DNA of 64,000 nucleotides from Protopterus annectens. Lineage: Eukaryota > Chordata > Ceratodontiformes > Protopteridae. Made by a program: the position numbers and the translations under genes. Where the stretch lies: contig NC_056737.1 of the NCBI RefSeq assembly GCF_019279795.1, positions 1,196,021,146 to 1,196,085,145 of the forward strand. Direction: 5' to 3'. Under the pieces are notes generated by a model that worked only from the letters and a program-made list of their open reading frames with translations, was not told the DNA's origin and searched no databases. This document shows, piece by piece, positions 57,079 to 64,000 of this stretch; position 1 is the first letter of the stretch; each line of letters starts with the position of its first letter.

Positions 57079-58370
57079 TGTGAAGACTGGTAGAGACGGG
57101 GTAAAGGCTGCTAGCCTAGCCAGATAGAATTTTATACATAATTCTTTCATTTGTAAATATGAATGTGAATCACAGGCTTGTTGTTTTAAATGAAAAAAAA
57201 TGCTGTTACAAAAATGTGGCAACAGTGCTCTCTACTGACCCAGTAAACGCACGTTGTGACCCTTTGATCTAAAGTAGGCTCCAGTCCGGCTAGATGAAGA
57301 CTTCCTGCCTATTGTTTTAAGGCTAAAGTTAATGACCAGAATTTACATGTGGAATGTCCTTTATTACTCTAAGTGTAAAAGAATGTAAATGCAGTTTCTG
57401 TCAGCCTGGGAACACCAGGAAAATGTGAAATAATGTAATGTTTTATCAGAACTGCAGTTTCAATTTAAACAGAGAGAACCTGAAGGCATTAAGCATTTTT
57501 GTCTTGTTCATCAACTCATCAGCACTGACTGTTGTCTTATGTAAGTTATCTAAGACTTGTCTCTTCTTTTAGAGATAGCTAGAATTTAGAAAGTTTAGAC
57601 TAAGTGTTTTTCTGTGATGTCAGAACTGTACTACTGATTTATTTTAAGTATTTCTGTGTGATCTCTGAACGCTTGACGAGCACTGTCTCTGTAAGTAGTA
57701 GAAAGTATTGTCTTGTGGTTTTAATTATTTATTATTACATATTTTAAAACCTTTTAACTGTGGCTGGTTTGTGTAGAGATAATTTAAGCTCTGTAGAGTA
57801 CTTGTATGCCTTTGGTAAAACTGTACATAGCCACTCTAATAAGCCTGTGACTGTAGTCATACTACCGATTGGATAATAATATTGCACAGTAATAATTGGA
57901 CACCCTTTTAAGGGCCTTTGTGTAGCTGATAAGTATTAGCTGGGTGGTGGCAGTAATTACTACCATATAGTCTGGGTAAAAGGGGCACAGCTGCAGACCC
58001 TGTGCCAGCCTTCCCCAGGAGTGTCTGTGTGGTTGTATAAACCCTCATCTCAAAGTGTGTGTGTGGGTGTCAGCTGCTTGGGCAGGGACACAAAGCACTG
58101 GTTGGACAGAGAGGGTGCTGGAGATTTTAGCTTGCCCAGCTAGGCTGAAATCTGGACCCTATAGCTGTGTCAGTGGGGAGTCTTACTGGGGACCTGGGGA
58201 GCAAGGGAGCGACCAGCCCTGGAATGACTGTGATCTCTGTGTGCTCTTAAGGGAAATTGCACTTTACTGTGTGTATTTGTTATCCTTTCCTCTCATATGA
58301 GATGCCCTCTCTGGTGTTACTGGTGAGGATTGAGGCTCCTTGATAGCTGGATCAGGGGACAGGCATCACA
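57079..58370 (+). repeat. 5' LTR of the Gmr1-type element
   Basis: It begins TGTGAAGACTGG, as does the 3' LTR at 63,049, and the two align over at least 950 bases up to the window end (58,032 matches 64,000). The end is set at GGCATCACA (TG...CA rule) near 58,370 and is an inference. A TATAAA at 58,036-58,041 is a likely promoter element for the genomic RNA. Confidence 0.85.
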
Positions 58371-58530
58371 TATTAATGGGTGGCAGTGGCTGGGATATCC
58401 TCACATATTAATTGGTGGCAATGGTTGGGATATCCTCACATATTAATTGGTGGCAGTGGTTGGGATATCCTCACATATTGTTTGGCATGCAGTGGGATAT
58501 CCACATCACATATTAATTAGTTGGCAAATA
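58367..58530 (+). repeat. 35-bp tandem repeats at the LTR/leader boundary
   Basis: Units starting CACATATTAAT at 58,367, 58,402 and 58,437 are followed by GGTGGCARTGGYTGGGATAT. Diverged units start at 58,472 and 58,507. The expected primer-binding site lies exactly here, so a TGG-starting candidate (TGGTGGCARTGG) is repeated. I could not match it to a specific tRNA. Confidence 0.8.
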
Positions 58531-58695
58531 CTAATTGGCTTGTAGTGGTGTGGGTAGAGTGAATCCTGTAGCTACTGTACAGTGAGCTTTGAAGATGTTT
58601 TGTACTCTAAATCAGCCATGCAGTGAATACTCAGAGATCAGATCACAATTGTTTTTTTTTTTTGTTAGCTTAGTTAGTCAGGGTGAGCAGGCAAC

Positions 58696-59917
58696 ATGTC
58701 AGCAGAGGAGTATGGAAAGTTGACAAGGATCCAGCTGACAGAGATGTGCTAGGCTAGGGGACTGATGCATGGAAAGCTGACTAAGGCAGACTTGATTGCA
58801 GCCTTGGTTACAGCTGCATCAGAAAACAGCAACCAGGAGGAAAATCAGACTGGCAGTGGAGATATAATTCCCTCGGTGAATGGACAGCTCAACCTTTCTG
58901 CTGTGGACTTAAAAATCCAGCTGGAGCAAAAGAGACTTGAGTTGGAGGTCAGGCGTGTGGAATTAGAAGCAAATGAGAGACTGCATCATTTGCAGGCTGA
59001 GGAGAATGTGAAACTGTTATATCTGCAAGCTGAGGAACAAGAGAGGCAGAGGCAGCATGAGAAGGAGATGCTGACTCTTCGCCAGAGTCATGGAGGTAAT
59101 GGGCAAGGGAGTAACTGGACCCCAGACGCACAAAAGGTCAGTAAATTTCCTCTGCAGCTTAAAGAGTGGGATAATTTTGATAGTTTCATTCATATGTTTT
59201 CAAGGGTATGTAAACAGTATGAAGTTGGCCAAGGGCTCTGGGTACAGTTCCTGACCACCTTACTCCATGCTAAAGCTGTAACTGTTCTGTCCAAAATGTC
59301 TGATGTTGCATGTTTTGATTATAACTGCTGTTAAGAAATGTCTTTTAGAACTGTTTAAGCTAAAACCTGAAATGTATAGGAAAAAGGTTTGTGAGCACAG
59401 ATGCAAGGCAGATGAAAGTGTGTGTGAATATGTTGCTGAATTGACCACTTATTTCCATAGGTGGGTGAGTGGATGTCAGTTCACTACTTTTCAAGGGGTG
59501 GCAGACCTTTTGGTGAGGGAACAAGCCCTTAACACTTTGCCTGAGGACATGAGGATCTGATTAGCTGATAGACAATGTGCTACTTCAGATGAGTTGGGGA
59601 AGAAGGGAGACCTATACCTGGCAATCAGGACAGCCCTGCACAGTAAGGGGAACCCTAGTACTGCTCATGGGTCTAAAGGAACCCATGGTGGGCAGCACAG
59701 ACTACCACAACAGAGTCTGCCAGTAGCAGGGGAAGCCACTAGTCCAGTTTCACTTCCAGGAACTAGGGTTAAATGTTTTGAATGCAACCAGTGGGGCCAT
59801 GTGGTATACAGGTGTCAATGGAGGCAAAGTGGGGAACAAAAGGTAAGTGAGCCAATTAGTGGGAAAGACAAAATGCCAATGTTAGGTAGTCTTGAGACAA
59901 TAGGGGTACTAAACTAA
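58696..59917 (+). pseudogene. gag: gag of the Gmr1-type element, SCAN-like capsid and zinc knuckle
   Basis: The likely start is the ATG at 58,696 with a TAG at codon 19. The N-terminal ~35 residues fit a SAP-like helix-turn-helix (LTRIQLTEMC, then KLTKADLIAALV). A Glu/Arg-rich coiled coil follows (about 58,920-59,080). After a frameshift near 59,320 the capsid part reads LLELFKLKPEMYRKKV, YFHRWVSG, VADLLVREQALNTLPEDMR. This is the pattern of the SCAN domain, which is known to derive from Gmr1-like Gag capsid. A TGA at 59,558 replaces the expected Trp of that motif. One zinc knuckle CFECNQWGHVVYRC (CX2CX4HX4C) lies at about 59,778-59,820. The protein would package the RNA; this copy has two stops and one frameshift. 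Confidence 0.83.
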
Positions 59918-60440
59918 CATCCTGCACATGTCCTGAGAGGGAAGGATTTGGATGAGGCAGTATCATGTACTTATGCAGTTACATGAGGTCACGCTAGGAG
60001 ACAAGCATGTGAGTCTGGTAGCCTAAGGAAGACCTAGAAAGACTGCATACTTGCAGCCAGGACTGGTAAGGTGGTCACTTTGTGTAGGGAGCCACCCTGT
60101 AGCAGTGAGACTGAAGGGGAGCCACAGCTGCTTGTGGGTACTGATGTTCCCTTGGACAGAGTGACTGCAAAGATAGAGGTGAGTAGTAGTACCCAGGCTG
60201 ACAGTGAGGTACCACTGTCAAGGGATGCCAGACTTCCTGTGGAAAGGGAGCTGGGAAGGGTTACAAGGAAAGAGTTGAGAAAGGCTCAGTTCTCAGACCC
60301 TATATTGCAAGGCTGGTAGCTAGGGAGGCACCTCATTCTCAAGGGAAGGGGGCATCTGTATACTGGGACAAAGGGTTACTATACAGAGAGTGGACCCCTG
60401 AGGGAGGGCTAGAAGGTGAGAGAGAACAGCAGTTGGTAGT
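59918..60440 (+). pseudogene. Damaged protease and linker region of pol
   Basis: No D-T/S-G active-site motif of a retropepsin is visible. The only hint is LLVGTDVPLD near 60,130-60,160, which fits the end of a gypsy protease (the LGTD-like strand). The N-terminal part therefore seems deleted or heavily mutated. An ELRKAQFSDP-like string near 60,275-60,305 belongs to the linker that precedes the integrase zinc-binding domain. Confidence 0.55.
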
Positions 60441-61500
60441 GCCTAGAGCCTAGCATCTGGCACACCTAGCCATAGCCCATGATATTCCCTCTGCAGGTCA
60501 TATGGGCATAAAACGTACAAAGAGGGATATTATGCAGAACTTCTATTGGCCTGGAATTTCCAGAGATGTAACAGGGTACTGCAGGACCTGTGAGCAGTGC
60601 CAAAAGATAGGCAAGGCAGGAGACAAGGTGAGAGCTCCTTTTATGCCTTTGCCTATGACTGTGGAGCCATTTCAGAAGGTAGCTATGGATATTGTGGGTC
60701 TTCTGAGTACCCCAAGTTCCACAGGGAAAAAGTATATCCTAGTGGTAGTGGATTATGCTACACAGTACCCTGAGGCAGTGGCTTTGTCCTCCATTGAGGC
60801 AGAGAATGTGGCAAATGCTTTGTTAGAAATTTTCTGCAGGGTCGATTCCCAAAAGAAATACTGTCTGACAGAGGTGCCAATTTCATGTCAGACCTGCTGG
60901 CTTGTTCATGGAAGTCCTGTGGGGTAAAACACATGAAGACCACCCCCTACCATCCCCAGACTGATGGTCTTGTTGAGAGGTTAAACTCTACAATCAAGTC
61001 CATGCTACGGGCATTTGCAGAACAGTTTAAGAGGGAGTGGGACAAATATTTGCCCCATCTGTTGTTTGCTTACAGAGAAGTTCCCCAGGAATCCACATTT
61101 TTCTCACCCTTTGAGTTGCTGTATGGGCATAGGGTGAGGGGACCTCTAGATTTAATTTGAGATGAGTGGGAAGGTGAGTGTGAGTCTCACAAGGAGTCTG
61201 TTGTGGTATACATCCTAAACCTCAGGACAAATCTCAGGGAATTCATGGGCTTGGCCCAGGAGACCCCGGCAGAAGCCCAACAACAGAAAAAGGTGTGGTA
61301 TGACAGGAATGATCGAGCTAGAGAGTATGCTGTGGAGAAGCACGTAATGGTTTTCATTCCTGTCAGACACAACAAACTGCAAGCAAGAAAGGTAAGAAAT
61401 GTTAACTACATGGTGGAACTGCTAGGCAGATGGCAGGGGCACAAATTGTACCATGTTAACATGATGAAATATTACCAAGATAGGGAGGCCCTTGTGCTGA
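60440..61500 (+). pseudogene. Integrase of the Gmr1-type element
   Basis: The zinc-binding HHCC domain is clear: AHDIPSAGHMGIKR, then YWPGISRDVTGYCRTCEQCQ (60,475-60,605). The catalytic core shows the first Asp in VAMDIVG, then ILVVVDYATQYPEAVAL. After a one-base frameshift near 60,838 it continues with LSDRGANF (second Asp) and HPQTDGLVERLN (Glu), giving a complete D,D,E set. A TGA at 61,158-61,160 interrupts it. The C-terminal domain continues at 61,203 with VFIPVRHNKLQARK and LYHVNMMKYYQDRE, a GPY/F-like module. No chromodomain is seen. The enzyme would insert the cDNA into the host genome. Confidence 0.88.
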
Positions 61501-62963
61501 GCATTTGCAGTGGATTGCAGGAGGAGTCTGAGGGAGATCTGGGGACTGATCTCTTCAGTGAGGCTTGGGCTGACACCTCAGTGGAAGGAGTAGCAATGTC
61601 CCAGCAGCTATCTCCTACCCAGGTTCGAGAAATCCAAGCAGTGTTGCAGGAATTTGGGGACATGTTCACTGGGAAACCAGGTTGCACCCACCTAGAGCAG
61701 CACCAGGTGGATACAGGACCCCAAAGGCCTATTAGGCAGGCCCCTAATAGGGTGCCTGAGAGAGTCAGACAGACACTGAGCGGGTAAGTACAGCAGATGT
61801 TGGAACTAGGGATGACTCAAGAGTCCAACAGTCCCTGGGCCTCCCCAGTGGTGTTGGTGCCAAAGAAGGATGGTAGCACCAAGTTCTGTATGGACTACAG
61901 GAAATTAAATAGTCACACCGAGTCAGATGTTTACCCCATGCCTAGGACAGATGAGGCCCTAGAGCAGCTGGGTGGGGCTAAGTATCTTACAACCATTGAT
62001 CTTACCAAGGGTTACTGGCAGGTGCCCTTGACTCCCAGTGCTAGACAGAAGTCAGCCTTTGTGACTCCTCTTGGTTTGTATGAGTTCACAAAGATGCCCT
62101 TTGGGATGAAGAATGCCCCAGAGACTTTCCAGAGGCTGGTAGCCCATATCCTAGCAGGAGCAGGAGGGTTTGCCCTTGCTTACCTGGATGATATTGCCAT
62201 CTACAGCCATTTCTTGCCAGAGCACCTTCAGCATATCAGGGAGGTGCTGGGCAGACTACAGAGGGCAGAGTTGACCATTAAGCCAAGCAAATGTCAGGTG
62301 GGTATGGCAGAGGTCTCCTACCTAGGACATAGAGTGGGGAGTGGTAAGCTAAGGCCAGAACCTTCCAAAGTGGAAGCCATTCAGGCATGACCTGCATCTG
62401 TTACTAGAAAGCAGGTGAGGGCATTTTTAGGGACAGCAGGGTACTACAGAAAGTCAGTCCCCAGTTATAGTACCATAGCTGCTCCCCTCACAGACCTGGC
62501 AAGGAAAAACAGGCCAGATAAGGTAGTGTGGACCTCAGCATGTGAGCAGGCATTCCAGAAGCTTAAAGAAGCTTTGGGAGGACCCCCTGTGTTAGCCAGT
62601 CCAGATAACAGCAAAGAATTTGTTGTGCAGGTGGATGCTTGAACCATGGGGTGGGGGCTTTTCTTAGCCAGATTTCTTCAGAGGGAGAAGAGCACTCAGT
62701 GGTTTATCTCAGTCATAGGCTGTAGAAAAGGAATGTCTAGCCATAGTGTGGGCACTGCAGAAACTTCAGCCTTATCTGTATGGAAGAAAATACACTGTTG
62801 TGACAGATCACAACCCTCTAACATGGTTAAACAGAACTAGTCAGCAAAATGCCAAGTTGCTAAGATGGAGCCTGGGGTTGCAAGCATATGATATGTCAGT
62901 GCAGCACTGCAATGGGAATAGCAATGCCAATGCAGATGGGCTCTCAATACAGGGAATGGGGTA
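61500..62963 (+). pseudogene. Reverse transcriptase and RNase H of the Gmr1-type element
   Basis: It follows integrase in the same frame. A TAA at 61,785 precedes the reverse transcriptase proper. Motifs are FCMDYRKLN, TTIDLTKGYWQVPL, FVTPLGLYEFTKMPFGMKNA and YLDDIAIYS with the two catalytic Asp, then LGHRVG. A TGA at 62,388 stands where a Trp is expected, and VRAFLGTAGYYRK follows at 62,415. RNase H begins at FVVQVDA, has a further TGA at 62,640, and a frameshift near 62,715. It resumes with a KECLAIVWALQKLQPYLYG-like segment, then TVVTDHNPLTWL and NANADGLS near 62,935. The stop near 62,961 ends pol about 80 bases before the polypurine tract. Confidence 0.9.
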
Positions 62964-63039
62964 GGTATACTCAGATAGACCTAACCCTGTCAAGCGGTGT
63001 TTCTTAAGGGTCACTTGAAAAACTAGCTTGAGTTCTCTG

Positions 63040-63048
63040 GGGGGGGGG
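63040..63048 (+). other. Polypurine tract
   Basis: A run of nine G directly before the TGTGAAG start of the 3' LTR. This is the expected place for the plus-strand primer. Confidence 0.7.
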
Positions 63049-64000
63049 TGTGAAGACTGGTAGAGAAGAGTGAAGGCTGCCATCCTAGCCAGATAGAATT
63101 TTATGCATAATTCTATCATTTGTAAATATGAATGTGAATCACAGGCTTGTTGTCTTATATGAAAAAAATGCTGTTACAAAAATGTGGCAACAGTGCTCTC
63201 TACTGACCCAGTAAAAGCATGTTGTAACCATATGATCTAAAGTCGGCTTCAGTCCGGCTAGATGAAGGCTTCCTGCCTATTGTTTTAAGGCTAAAGTTAA
63301 TGACCAACATTTACATATGGAATGTCCTTTATTGCTCTAAGTGTAAAAGAATATAAATGCAGTTTTTGTCAGCCAGGGAACACCAGGAAAGTCTGAAATG
63401 ATGTAATGTTTTATCAGAACAGCAGTTTTAATTTAAAAAGAGAAAAATAGAAGGCATTAAATATTTTTGTCTTGTTCATCCAACTCATCAGCACTGCCTG
63501 TTGTCTTATGTAAGTTATCTTAGACTTGTGTTTTCTTTTAGAGATAGCTAGAATTTAGAACGTTTAGACTGTGTTTTTCTGTGATTTCAGAACTGTACTA
63601 CTGATTTATTTTAAGTATTTCTGTGTGATCTCTGAACTATTGACTAGCACTGTCTCTGTATGTAGTAGAAAGTACTGTCTTGTGGTTTTAATTATTTATT
63701 ATTAAATATTTTAAAACCTTTTAACTGTGGCTGGTTTGTGTAGAGATAATTTAAGCTCTTTAGAGTACTTCTATGTCTTTGGTAAAACTCTGCATAGCCA
63801 CTCTAATAAGCCTTGACTGTAGTCATACTACCAACTGGATAATAATATGGCACAGTAATAATTGGACACCCTTTTAAGGGCCTTTTTTGTAGCTGATAAG
63901 TATCAGCTGGGTGGTGGCATTAATTACTACCATATAGTCTGGGTAAAAGGGGCACAGCTAGAGAACCTGTGCCAGCCTTCCCCAGGAGTGTCTGTGTGAT
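63049..64000 (+). repeat. 3' LTR of the Gmr1-type element, cut by window end
   Basis: Collinear with 57,079-58,032 over its full visible length, with scattered substitutions and small indels. The downstream target-site duplication lies outside the window. Confidence 0.92.

Larger units (their letters stand above)
57079..64000 (+). mobile_element. Ty3/gypsy LTR retrotransposon, Gmr1 type (integrase before reverse transcriptase)
   Basis: The order is 5' LTR, short leader, gag, damaged protease region, integrase, reverse transcriptase, RNase H, polypurine tract and 3' LTR, with the last LTR cut by the window edge. The polymerase motifs are of the Ty3/gypsy type, but integrase precedes reverse transcriptase, as in Ty1/copia elements. 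That combination defines the Gmr1-like group described from cod and other deuterostomes. No env-like gene is seen. LTRs differ by roughly 7-10% by eye, so the insertion is not recent. Multiple stops and frameshifts make it non-autonomous. Confidence 0.9.

Noticed and set aside
62640..63048. An envelope-like gene after pol
   Set aside because: RNase H ends about 80 bases before the polypurine tract, leaving no room for another gene.

Overview
This window looks like intergenic DNA from a vertebrate with a large, repeat-rich genome. The main evidence is many copies of a CR1-clade non-LTR retrotransposon whose first protein carries a GDSL/SGNH esterase, a Ty3/gypsy element of the Gmr1 type, tRNA-derived SINE heads, Myb/SANT-like genes with spliceosomal introns, and many micro- and minisatellites. 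A lungfish or amphibian would fit, but I cannot fix the species from sequence alone. No conserved host gene, rRNA gene or functional tRNA is evident.

Layout. 1-5,290: three badly decayed CR1 copies on the + strand. 6,165-10,560: CR1 fragments on the - strand, split by a tandem array of seven ~230-290 bp units (7,340-9,040) with a tRNA-like promoter box and (TG)n tracts. 12,307-14,037 (-): a three-exon Myb/SANT-like gene with one frameshift and an 8-bp minisatellite in an intron. 14,350-15,435: another CR1 fragment. 16,400-20,525: two tRNA-headed repeats around a second, apparently intact two-exon Myb/SANT-like gene (17,238-19,268, -), then a 40-bp minisatellite and two strong hairpins. 20,580-24,785 (-): a SINE remnant and a long CR1 copy with ORF1 and ORF2. 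24,786-28,730: AT-rich spacer with a 353-bp-period duplication and two candidate + strand exons.

28,733-48,795 is the dominant structure: about 16.9 kb of a 34-bp tandem repeat (roughly 500 units) with multi-kilobase higher-order duplications, interrupted by a 3.1-kb CR1 insertion (37,059-40,194, -). The unit has no stop codon in any + frame, so all three frames stay open over long distances with a 34-residue period. I read this as a satellite, not a protein gene.

48,800-57,078: spacer with a 30-bp minisatellite, a foldback repeat, remnants of other non-LTR elements, and a younger CR1 copy (52,802-56,060, -) carrying the longest real coding stretch in the window (576 codons of endonuclease plus reverse transcriptase). 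57,079 to the window end: a Gmr1-type LTR retrotransposon with 5' LTR, gag (SAP-like start, SCAN-like capsid segment, one zinc knuckle), integrase upstream of reverse transcriptase and RNase H, and a 3' LTR cut by the window edge. It is inactivated by several stops and frameshifts.

The genes do not form a pathway. The window records successive waves of transposition and satellite growth. The first ~15.5 kb is far more decayed and more CA/TG-rich than the rest.
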